Assembly (NCBI GenBank): GCA_015233565.1
Contig: JADFXM010000013.1
Span: 62,001-126,000 of the forward strand
Reading direction: 5' to 3'
Length of the DNA stretch: 64,000 bases
Origin: Candidatus Rifleibacteriota bacterium
Lineage (GTDB): Bacteria > Muiribacteriota > Ozemobacteria > Ozemobacterales > Ozemobacteraceae
Part shown: piece by piece, positions 1 to 7,844 of the stretch
Layout: the number at the start of each line of letters is the position of its first letter
Position numbering within the stretch: position 1 is the first letter of the stretch
The notes under the pieces: model-generated
What the model was told of the DNA's origin: nothing
Databases searched by the model: none
What the model saw: the letters and a program-made list of their open reading frames with translations, nothing else
Program-made: the position numbers and the translations under genes

Positions 1-2
1 AT

Positions 3-2567
3 CGAAAAGAGAAGAAGTTTAATTTACCGGCGAGTCTGGAGAAGGTTGCAAAAGTTGTCCCTGATTGGTTAAAAGAAAAAAGAGCCTTCTATCAGGTTTT
101 TTCAACGTGGATTGATTTTCGTCTCGAATTTGTAAAGAAACTTGAGGACAATGATTATTGGACAGTGAACGGTACTCATCCGGAACAGGCAGTCTACTGG
201 CCGCAAAGCATTGATGCTTTTCCTGAAAATAGTTCTGACTTTCCGTGCCCACCCAAAACAATTGGACTTCCAAGAATTGCGGATTATGTGTTTTTACGAT
301 TGAAAAAAGCCCTTATTCCAGGGAAACCATTGCATGTTCAGAATAGTGACGAGGAGTCGAAAAAGCTTTTCTTTGATGATTTGTCAACCATCTGCTGGTC
401 AATAAAAGTCAATCAGGTGGGATATCTGGCAAGTGCTTCCAAAAAGATTGCATATCTTGGAATGTGGGCAGGCCCAATGGGTGCTGTTGATTTTTCATCT
501 TTTGATGGGACTGCTTTTCAAGTCTACCGATGGGAATCAGGACAAAAATGGAATGAGGGAAATGCGACCGGTACTTCACTATTTTCAGGAAAAATTAAAC
601 TTCGTGCGGCTGAGAAATCCCAAAGATTCAAGGAAATTCCCATTACCGGAGAGGATGTCTATGAAATGGATTTTTCCGATTTCAAGGAGAGTGGACGTTT
701 TTGTATAGTTGTTCCCGGACTCGGAAGATCCTGGCCGTTCAAAGTTTCCGAAGATACATATGGGGAAGTTTTTTTTACGGTCATGAAGGGAATATTCGCC
801 CAACGTTGCGGAATTGAACTCAAACCCCCATATTCAAACTGGACAAGGAATGCGTGCCATCTTAAGAGTTTCCGAGGAGGTTTTCCCCCTGAAATACCCA
901 ATTCTATGAACAATTGGTACAATAGCGATAAATATGATAAAACAAGCTCTGGTCCAGTGGTTCAGTTTGGGTTCCGGGATTCATCGGGCAAACCCGAGAG
1001 GATTGGCACATTCGAAGTGATACAATGCACTAAGACTCAGGAAAAGCTTGAAAAAATAACCGGTGGATGGCATGATGCGGCTGATTTTGACCGAAGAACC
1101 GCACATTTTGAAGGAACCCTTGATCTATGCGCTGCATTCGAAATGTACCCTGAAAAATTTTGTGATGGCCAGCTCGAAATTCCCGAATCAGGGAATGGAA
1201 TTCCGGATATCCTGGATGAAGCCCTCATTCCTGTCGAATTCTTCAAAAAAACACAGACTCCTGAAGGCGGAATAAGTGGCTGGGTGGAACAAACTTCTCA
1301 TCCACGCCATGACCGCCTTCCAGACTTGGATGATTCACCGTTTTATGTGTCTCTTCCCGAGAGAAACGCATCTTTGGCTTATTCAAGCGTGGCTGCCTAC
1401 CTTGGACGACTTCTCGCGAAGTTTGATAAGACAAAATCAGCTGAATTGATCGAATCGGCTAAAAAAGCGTTTTCCTGGGGATTGAATCCGAACAATTCGA
1501 TTCGCGGGGTCAAGTTTGAAAAAACTTCTCGCCATGACAAGATCGAGGAAACGAAAACCATTTTATTTGATCAAATGGAACCGCTTCCCGGACTAAGGAA
1601 TGGAAAGGCCAACCCCTTCAAAGTTCTTGCTGCTATTCAACTTTTTTTGGCCACTGAAGACAACACTTACCGGGAAAGGGCGAAAGCTGATGATAGCCTC
1701 AAGGAATTTTACGCCCGGGGGCTTCCGGATGATGTATCGCCTTTTGCTTTTGTAACACCGCTTCTCAATCCCAAAGTTTTTGGAGAGGATGGAAACAGCT
1801 TCCTCTTGAGTCTGGCGCGAAAAGAGGCTGATCTTTTTATTCGCGGGCAGTCGAATCTTGCATACAGAACCCTTTGGCGCCCCCCTGATCACACGTTTTA
1901 TTCCAATTTATCCTGGGGCGGGATCCATGCCGGGCGTCGGGCTCAGTTTCCTTTGATTGTTTGGCGTGTAACAGGAGAACAGAAATATTTGGAGGCTGCT
2001 CTATTGGGCCTGGATTGGGAATTAGGATGCAATGAAATGGGGCGATGTCTTGTAACAGGCCTGGGTTCAATTTTCCCAGTGATTTTCCAACATATTATGT
2101 CCGAACAGGATTTATTTCTTGAACCATATCCGGGATTTGTTCCATTTACTTTCTCGATGGGCATTGCTCCGGTGGCATATAAAACCCTATTCGGGCTCAT
2201 CGAAGGGGGGCATCCTTCTGTTAAAGATTTTTTCGACAATAGTGCTTTTTGCCTTCTACCTTCTCTACTCGATCGTGAGGGAATTCAGGCTGAATTGGAC
2301 AAGCAACCCAAAATCGGAGACTGGACAAAACCAATGTCCGATATTATCAAAGGAAAATTGGAACCTATTTTTCCAATAATGAGAAGAGTGTTCGTTCATC
2401 CCTACCTTGTACCGCAACAAAATGAGTTCACTATTTTCGAAAGCCTGACAGCACTCGCAGCCGTTTCGGCTATTCTGATTCCCGATGGTTGGAAACCAGG
2501 CCCTGAACTGAAAAATCGTTTGCCGAAAACAAATTTCAACGATTTACCAATCTACTTTCAGCCTTGA
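3..2567 (+). CDS. GH9-family glycoside hydrolase (5' end outside window)
   Basis: The frame is open from the left edge, so the gene starts before the window; a GTG at 165 is not the true start because clearly coding sequence precedes it. About 854 residues are visible. An N-terminal region is followed by an Ig-like cellulase N-domain (IKVNQVGYL at nt ~405) and an (alpha/alpha)6 catalytic domain. GH9 signatures are present: GGWHDAADFD (nt 1062 on; the two Asp of the usual DAGD motif, one being the catalytic base), GCNEMGRCLVTGLG (nt 2025 on; usually GxNPxGRSxVTGxG) and NEFTIFES (nt 2421 on), whose Glu matches the catalytic acid of the NE motif. Known members cleave beta-1,4-glucans or related polysaccharides. 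The usual HHR after the GRS motif is degenerate here (FQH), so substrate preference may differ. No signal peptide can be judged because the start is missing. Confidence 0.85.
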   Translation, partial: RKEKKFNLPASLEKVAKVVPDWLKEKRAFYQVFSTWIDFRLEFVKKLEDNDYWTVNGTHPEQAVYWPQSIDAFPENSSDFPCPPKTIGLPRIADYVFLRLKKALIPGKPLHVQNSDEESKKLFFDDLSTICWSIKVNQVGYLASASKKIAYLGMWAGPMGAVDFSSFDGTAFQVYRWESGQKWNEGNATGTSLFSGKIKLRAAEKSQRFKEIPITGEDVYEMDFSDFKESGRFCIVVPGLGRSWPFKVSEDTYGEVFFTVMKGIFAQRCGIELKPPYSNWTRNACHLKSFRGGFPPEIPNSMNNWYNSDKYDKTSSGPVVQFGFRDSSGKPERIGTFEVIQCTKTQEKLEKITGGWHDAADFDRRTAHFEGTLDLCAAFEMYPEKFCDGQLEIPESGNGIPDILDEALIPVEFFKKTQTPEGGISGWVEQTSHPRHDRLPDLDDSPFYVSLPERNASLAYSSVAAYLGRLLAKFDKTKSAELIESAKKAFSWGLNPNNSIRGVKFEKTSRHDKIEETKTILFDQMEPLPGLRNGKANPFKVLAAIQLFLATEDNTYRERAKADDSLKEFYARGLPDDVSPFAFVTPLLNPKVFGEDGNSFLLSLARKEADLFIRGQSNLAYRTLWRPPDHTFYSNLSWGGIHAGRRAQFPLIVWRVTGEQKYLEAALLGLDWELGCNEMGRCLVTGLGSIFPVIFQHIMSEQDLFLEPYPGFVPFTFSMGIAPVAYKTLFGLIEGGHPSVKDFFDNSAFCLLPSLLDREGIQAELDKQPKIGDWTKPMSDIIKGKLEPIFPIMRRVFVHPYLVPQQNEFTIFESLTALAAVSAILIPDGWKPGPELKNRLPKTNFNDLPIYFQP

Positions 2568-2607
2568 GTGTGAGATGCACTTTTTTCCAACCTATACAAA
2601 AGCACTA

Positions 2608-2636
2608 TTGACTTTTAAATTTGAATGCTGTAATTT
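2608..2636 (+). promoter_or_regulatory. possible sigma70-type promoter for the SOD gene
   Basis: TTGACT at 2608-2613 is followed after 17 nt by TAATTT (2631-2636), or after 15 nt by TGTAAT. This sits 34-60 bp ahead of the superoxide dismutase start. Only the -35 box is a good match, so the call is tentative. Confidence 0.35.
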
Positions 2637-2669
2637 TGGAATCAGAAATTTTTTTTGGGGAGGACAACT

Positions 2670-3359
2670 ATGCTAAAACGCTTTTGCCAACGTAATTTTC
2701 TTATTCTGGTAATCTTTATTCCGGTTGTATTATCTTCTTATTTTTCTCAGGTTCAAGCTCAGGAAAAATCACCCCTTGTTCTTGAACCTCTTCCTTTCGC
2801 TCAGGATGCTCTTGAACCTTTTATTTCGTCACACACTCTGGGGTTTCACTATGGAAAACACCATGCTGCATATGTGGATAAGGCCAATGAGCTTCTGAAA
2901 GGAAATCCTCTTGCTTCCAAGTCGATTGAAGAAATCATCAAGGAAACCGCAGGGAAAAGCGACCAAGTTCCACTTTTCAATGCAGTGGCACAATCCTGGA
3001 ATCATGCCTTTTTTTGGAAATGTCTTAAACCAAAATCGACGGGAAAACCTGAGGGAAAGATCGCCAAAATGATCGATGATAGCTTCGGTTCCTACGATAA
3101 ATTCAAAGAAGAATTTGTTAAGACCGGTGTGTCCCTTTTTGGCAGTGGATGGGTTTGGCTGGTCCTTGATGGGGAAAAGTTACAAATCGTTAAGGGTTTT
3201 AATGCTGAAACGCCATTGACAAAAAACCAAAAACCCCTGTTTGTAATAGATGTCTGGGAACACGCCTATTATCTTGATTTTCAAAATCGCCGCTCAGATT
3301 ATCTCAAGGCTATTTTGGAAAATCTGGTAAATTGGGACTTTGTTGCTTCGAATCTTTAA
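2670..3359 (+). CDS. sodB: exported Fe-type superoxide dismutase
   Basis: Converts superoxide to oxygen and hydrogen peroxide. The start is ATG 2670, chosen over an in-frame TTG at 2655 because GGGGAGG (2657-2663) sits 6 nt upstream. The 229-residue product has a signal peptide (residues 1 to about 36, hydrophobic core then VQA-Q), so it probably acts in the periplasm. Metal ligands can be placed at H60 (FHYGKHH), H112 (WNHAFFW), D194 and H198 (DVWEHAYY). The AQSWNH and GSGWVWLV contexts follow iron enzymes (AAQxWNH) more than manganese ones. It is followed by superoxide reductase and a ferritin-like gene, which fits an oxygen-defence group. Exported Fe-SODs are less common than cytosolic ones. 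Confidence 0.9.
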   Translation: MLKRFCQRNFLILVIFIPVVLSSYFSQVQAQEKSPLVLEPLPFAQDALEPFISSHTLGFHYGKHHAAYVDKANELLKGNPLASKSIEEIIKETAGKSDQVPLFNAVAQSWNHAFFWKCLKPKSTGKPEGKIAKMIDDSFGSYDKFKEEFVKTGVSLFGSGWVWLVLDGEKLQIVKGFNAETPLTKNQKPLFVIDVWEHAYYLDFQNRRSDYLKAILENLVNWDFVASNL

Positions 3360-3384
3360 CACCAAGTTGGCACAGGTCGGTACT

Positions 3385-3410
3385 CGGCTTCGTTAAGCGA
3401 AGTAGAGCCG
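3385..3410 (+). terminator. imperfect hairpin after sodB
   Basis: CGGCTTCG, a 5-nt loop, then CGAAG and GCCG form an interrupted stem between the SOD and superoxide reductase genes. There is no T-run after it, so it may be a weak terminator or an RNA processing site. Confidence 0.25.
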
Positions 3411-3442
3411 GCGTTATGTATCGGGAATACTGAAAACAAAAA

Positions 3443-3459
3443 TTGGTAAAGTTTACCAA
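3443..3459. promoter_or_regulatory. palindromic operator-like site upstream of superoxide reductase
   Basis: TTGGTAAA-G-TTTACCAA is a perfect 8-bp inverted repeat with a 1-nt centre. It lies 29 bp before the superoxide reductase start and just ahead of its Shine-Dalgarno sequence. The form and place suit binding of a dimeric repressor. It does not match the PerR box (TTATAATnATTATAA) exactly and the regulator is unknown. Confidence 0.45.
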
Positions 3460-3487
3460 AATACTTAAATATAGTGGAGGAACGTCT

Positions 3488-3922
3488 ATGAAGATCTTTA
3501 TCTGTAAAACTTGTGGCCATTTGGCATTTAACGAACTTCCTGAAAAATGCCCTATTTGCGGCGCAAAAAAAGAAGAGTTCGAGCAGAATGACAAGGTTTT
3601 TGAAGAGTCACGAGCAAAAAGTCCTGAGGCCGAAGTGAAGCACATTCCTTCGGTATTGGTGAACAAAACTTGTGGCTTGATTCCCGAAATGAGTTGCACT
3701 GATGTAATTGTTCGCGTTGGCAAAACCCTTCATCCCATGGAGGAAAAGCACCTTATCCAATTCGTCGATGCATATTTGAACGGGTGTTACCTTGGGAGAG
3801 CCGAATTCACTCCGGGACTTCGACCTGCCACATGTTTCCATCTCAAGGAAGCAAAAGGAAAGTTGACAATCACGGAACACTGTAATTTGCACGGTTACTG
3901 GAAAACTGACTGCGACCTTTAA
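3488..3922 (+). CDS. superoxide reductase with N-terminal zinc-ribbon/rubredoxin-like domain
   Basis: Reduces superoxide to hydrogen peroxide without making oxygen, as in anaerobes. The start is ATG 3488 with GGAGGA at 3477-3482; an upstream TTG has no ribosome site. The 144-residue protein has an N-terminal metal knuckle (C6-x2-C9 and C21-x2-C24) and a neelaredoxin/desulfoferrodoxin-type domain. Likely ligands of the non-haem iron are H52 (KHIPS), H82 and H88 (HPMEEKH), and C132 with H135 (CNLHG). No signal peptide is visible, so it should act in the cytoplasm and complement the exported SOD. It is followed by a clear hairpin. Confidence 0.88.
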   Translation: MKIFICKTCGHLAFNELPEKCPICGAKKEEFEQNDKVFEESRAKSPEAEVKHIPSVLVNKTCGLIPEMSCTDVIVRVGKTLHPMEEKHLIQFVDAYLNGCYLGRAEFTPGLRPATCFHLKEAKGKLTITEHCNLHGYWKTDCDL

Positions 3923-3929
3923 GTTACGG

Positions 3930-3963
3930 AAAGTCGCTTGGGAGAATTTTCTCAAGCGACTTT
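3930..3963 (+). terminator. rho-independent-like terminator after superoxide reductase
   Basis: AAAGTCGCTTG (3930-3940) pairs with CAAGCGACTTT (3953-3963), and an inner GAGAA/TTCTC extends the stem. The sequence TTTGATT follows. It begins 8 nt after the stop codon. Confidence 0.7.
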
Positions 3964-4040
3964 GATTAAAAGATAACATAATTAGTGAGTGATGTGCCCT
4001 TCTGCTTTCTGTATAAAATGCTAGGTAATCAAGATATCCA

Positions 4041-4183
4041 CAGCAACAAAGAGTAAAATCATATTGACATTGGCAATTAACCAGTAATTCAAAAAAAAAT
4101 TCACGAAACTATATTTTCTCCAAATTTTCTACGCTTGTGTTGATGCAGTTTTAGAAGTCAAGTATTCTTACTCTTTTTCGCTG
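4041..4183 (+). mobile_element. repeat family B, copy 1: 143-bp non-autonomous transposon-like element
   Basis: The element begins CAGCAACAAAGAGTAA and ends TTACTCTTTTTCGCTG, which are inverted repeats with 2 mismatches. The flanks AGATATCCA (4032-4040) and AGATACCCA (4184-4192) look like a 9-bp target duplication with one change. A reverse-complement copy of the same length is at 49734-49876 and aligns over the whole element. It has no coding capacity. It sits 88 bp ahead of the ferritin-like gene and could influence its expression. Confidence 0.72.
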
Positions 4184-4271
4184 AGATACCCATCCCGACG
4201 AAGGGAAAGAGAGTTAATAATTTTGCAGAAAAGGCTACCAGGGCTCTTGAGGAATTTTGAAGGAGGAACGC

Positions 4272-4748
4272 ATGCATATTTTTGAATTTGCACGGGCTCA
4301 GGAAATTCGCGCAGAAAAAACTTATCGCGAATGTGCACAATGTGCAACTTCCCGGGAAATGCAAAGAGTTTTTACCATGTTGGCTACGGCTGAAAAACGC
4401 CACCTGGAAACCATTTTGGAGATGGAGAAGGGTAAGGCTGTCTTGATCGACGTTACTGATATTCTTACCGTTGCCAAAGGTTTTCTTGAGAAACTGGTGC
4501 CCAACAAAATGGCTCTGCAGGTCCCTGCCTCCAAATTGGAGGTTTATCTGGAAGCTCGCAGGCAAGAGGAAGTAGCCCAACGTTTCTATAGTGAATCCGC
4601 CAAGAATACTCTTGATCCTGGGAAACGCGACGTCTTAGACTCGTTGGCCGCCGAAGAAAATAGTCATTATCAGCTTTTGGATTGGATTATTGAACTTGTT
4701 CAATATCCTGAAAAAACACTCGAGAATGCAGAATTTCGCAGTCTTTAG
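4272..4748 (+). CDS. ferritin-like (rubrerythrin-type) diiron protein
   Basis: A 158-residue, mostly helical protein of the ferritin-like/rubrerythrin fold, with two ExxAExxY/ExxH-type half-sites: EIRAEKTY and EKRH near residues 11-45, then EARRQEEVAQRFY and EENSHY near residues 95-140. Rubrerythrins usually reduce peroxide in anaerobes. This one lacks the C-terminal rubredoxin domain, so its electron donor would be separate; the rubredoxin-like knuckle of the upstream superoxide reductase is one candidate (inference). The start ATG 4272 is supported by AGGAGGA at 4261-4267. korA begins 40 bp downstream, so co-transcription is likely. Confidence 0.8.
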   Translation: MHIFEFARAQEIRAEKTYRECAQCATSREMQRVFTMLATAEKRHLETILEMEKGKAVLIDVTDILTVAKGFLEKLVPNKMALQVPASKLEVYLEARRQEEVAQRFYSESAKNTLDPGKRDVLDSLAAEENSHYQLLDWIIELVQYPEKTLENAEFRSL

Positions 4749-4787
4749 AGAGGTTTCCAAAATCAAGCGCATGAGAGGGTCGAAATA

Positions 4788-6506
4788 ATGGTCAAGGAAA
4801 ACGCTGTTTCCAATCATTTTACAATTGTTCTGGCCGGGGAGGCCGGTTCAGGAATTCAGTCCATTGAAGTGATACTGACTCGAGCTTTCCGGTGCGATGG
4901 ATTTCACGTATTTGCCGGAAAGGAATATATGTCCCGGATTCGTGGCGGAAGCAATTCCACAATAATCCAAATCGGATCTGAACCGGTGCGGGCTTGGTCT
5001 GATCATGTTCATCTCTGCATTCCTCTTGATGACCAGGCCTTTTCGCATGTAAAAAAGCGGCTTACACCGGATTCCCTGGTTCTTGCTGACCAGGCAGTTT
5101 TAGGTTCGGGCGAATCCATATTTGACCTCCCGTTAGGTGCGATGGCAGCTGAAGCTGGTGGTGGGATTTATGCCAACACTATCGCTGCTGGGGCACTTTG
5201 GGGTTTGTTTTCTCGGGAACTTGAAATTCTTGAAACCGTTCTCAAAGCGCATTTTGTCGACAAGACGAACGAAGTCATCGAACGGAACTTGGTTGCAGCG
5301 CGAAAGGGATTCGCCCAAGGCAGAAACCTTCTTGAAAGTGGGAAAATAGCTTTTTCTTTTCCTGAAAGGCCGGCGAAGCCTAACCCTCTGTTTTTGACAG
5401 GGGCAGAAGCTGTTGCACTAGGTTCGCTTGCGGGAGGGTGTAATTTTGTTTCTTCTTATCCAATGTCTCCTTCGACTGGAGTTTTGACCTTTCTTGCTCA
5501 ACATGCCAGGGAATTTGGGATTGCCGTAGAGCAGGCCGAAGACGAGATAAGCGCTGCGAATATGGTCCTTGGGGCTTGGTATGCTGGAGCGCGTGGATTG
5601 GCGACAACTTCCGGTGGAGGCTTCGCTCTGATGACTGAAACCATTAGTCTTGCCGGAATGATCGAAAGTCCCATGGTTATCCATCTCGCGCAGCGCCCAG
5701 GACCAGCCACTGGTCTCCCGACCCGAACCGAACAGGGAGATCTGGAATTGGCTCTCTATGCTGGCCACGGCGAATTCCCGCGGATTCTTCTCGCCCCAGG
5801 TAATATTGAACAGGCTTTTGCCCTGACGCGACAGGGGTTCGAACTTGCTGATTCTTTCCAAGTTCCGGTTATTATTTTAACCGATCAGTATTTGATGGAC
5901 TCCTGTTATGACGTTGAAAACTTTGACTTCCCAGAGCAAACCATAGTCTCTACAATTATTCCGACCGAAGCCAATTACCAGCGATACGCCCGCACTCCCA
6001 ACGGGATTTCTCCGCGCGGGATCCCCGCGTTGGGTGAAGGCTTGGTGGGGGTGGATAGCGACGAACACGACGAATCCGCCCATATCACGGAAGATGCCAA
6101 TGTCCGTGTGAACATGGTTGAGAAGCGAAGACAAAAAGAAACCAGCATTATTGCCAAGGTCATTCCACCAGAATGGATTGGACCGCTCGAAGCCGATACA
6201 GTGGCCATTTGTTGGGGATCTACTCTTGAACCTTTGCGGGAAGCTGTGGCTGGGTTGGGATTGCCCAATTTGGCTGTCCTTCATTTTTCCCAAGTGTTTC
6301 CACTTCCCCGGGAAGGGAAAACTCTTTTAAAACGGGCTCGACGCCTCATTCTTGTGGAAGGTAACGCCACTGGCCAATTTGGACGACTCCTAAAGGGAGA
6401 ATGGGGAATTACCTGGCGCTCCCGGTTGCTCAAATTCGATGGTTTGCCCTTCTTCGTTGAAGGACTTAGAGCCGATCTTCTGGAAATCATGGAGCGAAAG
6501 GAGTGA
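4788..6506 (+). CDS. korA: 2-oxoacid:ferredoxin oxidoreductase, alpha subunit (fused gamma-alpha)
   Basis: Partner of the next gene; together they oxidise a 2-oxoacid (2-oxoglutarate or similar) with CoA and reduce ferredoxin. The 572-residue protein has an N-terminal gamma-type domain (GEAGSGIQS near residue 17; RIRGGSN) and then an alpha domain starting at [10 protein letters not shown] (~residue 203). The alpha domain carries [19 protein letters not shown] and [12 protein letters not shown]. This gamma-alpha fusion is typical of the two-subunit KorAB type. Which 2-oxoacid is used cannot be read from sequence alone. The enzyme class is oxygen-sensitive, which suits its place behind three oxygen-defence genes. 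The stop is 2 nt before the korB ATG. Confidence 0.88.
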   Translation: MVKENAVSNHFTIVLAGEAGSGIQSIEVILTRAFRCDGFHVFAGKEYMSRIRGGSNSTIIQIGSEPVRAWSDHVHLCIPLDDQAFSHVKKRLTPDSLVLADQAVLGSGESIFDLPLGAMAAEAGGGIYANTIAAGALWGLFSRELEILETVLKAHFVDKTNEVIERNLVAARKGFAQGRNLLESGKIAFSFPERPAKPNPLFLTGAEAVALGSLAGGCNFVSSYPMSPSTGVLTFLAQHAREFGIAVEQAEDEISAANMVLGAWYAGARGLATTSGGGFALMTETISLAGMIESPMVIHLAQRPGPATGLPTRTEQGDLELALYAGHGEFPRILLAPGNIEQAFALTRQGFELADSFQVPVIILTDQYLMDSCYDVENFDFPEQTIVSTIIPTEANYQRYARTPNGISPRGIPALGEGLVGVDSDEHDESAHITEDANVRVNMVEKRRQKETSIIAKVIPPEWIGPLEADTVAICWGSTLEPLREAVAGLGLPNLAVLHFSQVFPLPREGKTLLKRARRLILVEGNATGQFGRLLKGEWGITWRSRLLKFDGLPFFVEGLRADLLEIMERKE

Positions 6507-6508
6507 TT

Positions 6509-7378
6509 ATGACCCAAAATCCATTCGATAGCCATTGTACTGACATTGCTTGGTGTCCGGGGTGCGGAAACTTTAGCATCCTGGAGATCGTGAAAAAAGC
6601 TTTGACAGAAGTAGGACTAGATCCACGATCGGTTGTAATGGTTTCCGGAATCGGTCAGGCCGCTAAAACTCCGCATTATATAAATTCTCATTTCTTCAAC
6701 GGGCTGCACGGACGGGCTTTACCGGTGGCCACTGCCATTCGGGCGTCCAATCCGAATCTTACGGTGATCGCAGAAAGCGGGGATGGTGATATGTATGGAG
6801 AAGGTGGAAACCATTTTCTTCATGCCGTTCGCCGCAACCCCAATCTCACCATGATCGTCCACGACAACATGGTCTATGGATTGACCAAAGGGCAGGCCTC
6901 ACCGACCAGTCAGAAGGGTTTTAAAACTCCTGTTCAGTTTTATGGAGTAACAAACGAACCGCTTAATCCGGTGGCGCTTGCTATTGCTCTGAATGCCTCC
7001 TTTGTAGCCAGGGGATTTTCAGGAGATGTACCCGGAACCAAGGACATTCTGATTCAGGCAATTCGGCACAAAGGTTATGCACTTGTGGATATTCTCCAGC
7101 CTTGCATTACCTTCAACAAAGTCAACACATTCCGCTGGTACAAAGAACACACATATCCATTGCCGAAAACATACGAACCGAAGAATCGGGAAGAGGCATT
7201 TGCACGAGCCCTTGAAGCCGATCGTTTACCCCTGGGAATTTTTTTTCGAGAAGAAGGCCGCCCGACCTTTGAAGAGAATCTAGGGATTTACCAGAATGAT
7301 CCCCGACCTCTTTATGAACGAAAAACAGATTTGAACCTTCTTCGAAAAAGGATCGAACAAACGTTTGGTGGCGTTTGA
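6509..7378 (+). CDS. korB: 2-oxoacid:ferredoxin oxidoreductase, beta subunit (TPP-binding)
   Basis: The 289-residue catalytic subunit binds thiamine diphosphate and an iron-sulfur cluster. Start ATG 6509 follows AAGGAG at 6498-6503 inside the end of korA; an in-frame GTG at 6503 is less likely. Seen motifs: [10 protein letters not shown] near residue 11 (cluster Cys pair), [11 protein letters not shown], and the TPP motif [14 protein letters not shown] near residue 90 followed by [10 protein letters not shown]. The length fits the family. It forms a tight two-gene unit with korA. Confidence 0.9.
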   Translation: MTQNPFDSHCTDIAWCPGCGNFSILEIVKKALTEVGLDPRSVVMVSGIGQAAKTPHYINSHFFNGLHGRALPVATAIRASNPNLTVIAESGDGDMYGEGGNHFLHAVRRNPNLTMIVHDNMVYGLTKGQASPTSQKGFKTPVQFYGVTNEPLNPVALAIALNASFVARGFSGDVPGTKDILIQAIRHKGYALVDILQPCITFNKVNTFRWYKEHTYPLPKTYEPKNREEAFARALEADRLPLGIFFREEGRPTFEENLGIYQNDPRPLYERKTDLNLLRKRIEQTFGGV

Positions 7379-7447
7379 AGCCTCGATCTCTGTCTAATAG
7401 TGGAGTAATTAAATTGCAGACTTCGAAGTGGAGTGATTTTCCTTCAA

Positions 7448-7636
7448 CTAGATTCCAAAATGTCTTAACACAGTTCTAATAACGATCGTAAATACAATAC
7501 CCATCAGTATTGCGAAAAAATAATATTTTTTGCGTGCCTCATGGGACTTGCAAAGTCTATTTGAAATAAAAATAACAGACCCGAAAATGATTCCAGCCAA
7601 TACCGTTCCAATCCAATCGGGATAGTAATCTTTCAT
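7448..7636 (-). CDS. small two-helix membrane protein, unknown
   Basis: A 62-residue product with two hydrophobic segments (about residues 8-25 and 39-58) separated by a basic loop (RLCKSHEARKKY). ATG at 7636 is preceded on the minus strand by AAAGGGA, a fair ribosome site. It lies alone between korB and dsbD on the opposite strand. No family was recognised; the membrane pattern and ribosome site are the only support. Confidence 0.5.
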   Translation of the reverse strand: MKDYYPDWIGTVLAGIIFGSVIFISNRLCKSHEARKKYYFFAILMGIVFTIVIRTVLRHFGI

Positions 7637-7714
7637 TCTATTCCCTTTGAAATATGAGGATTTAACAACTTGTTAAGTTTATCATTGATTCTATAAAAAT
7701 CAAAGGAGTTTCCT

Positions 7715-7762
7715 ATGTCAGCTATGAAAATATCAAAACTCGATTTCTTTTTTTCAAACTAG
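7715..7762 (+). CDS. possible 15-residue leader peptide upstream of dsbD
   Basis: ATG 7715 follows AAAGGAG (7702-7708) at 6 nt spacing, and codes for a short Lys/Phe-bearing peptide ending at TAG 7760-7762, 82 bp before dsbD. The strong ribosome site is the only evidence. It could be a leader or the rest of a lost gene. Confidence 0.25.
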   Translation: MSAMKISKLDFFFSN

Positions 7763-7844
7763 CTTTAAACCTGGTTTCTGATCCCGTCGCAAGGTTTGAA
7801 CATATCGACGCTCAAAAAAAATTCAAGGATAGACAGAAAAGCCC

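Noticed and set aside
5418-6293. Long antisense frames inside korA (147 and 138 codons)
   Set aside because: Opposite-strand shadows of a well-identified gene; typical of codon bias.
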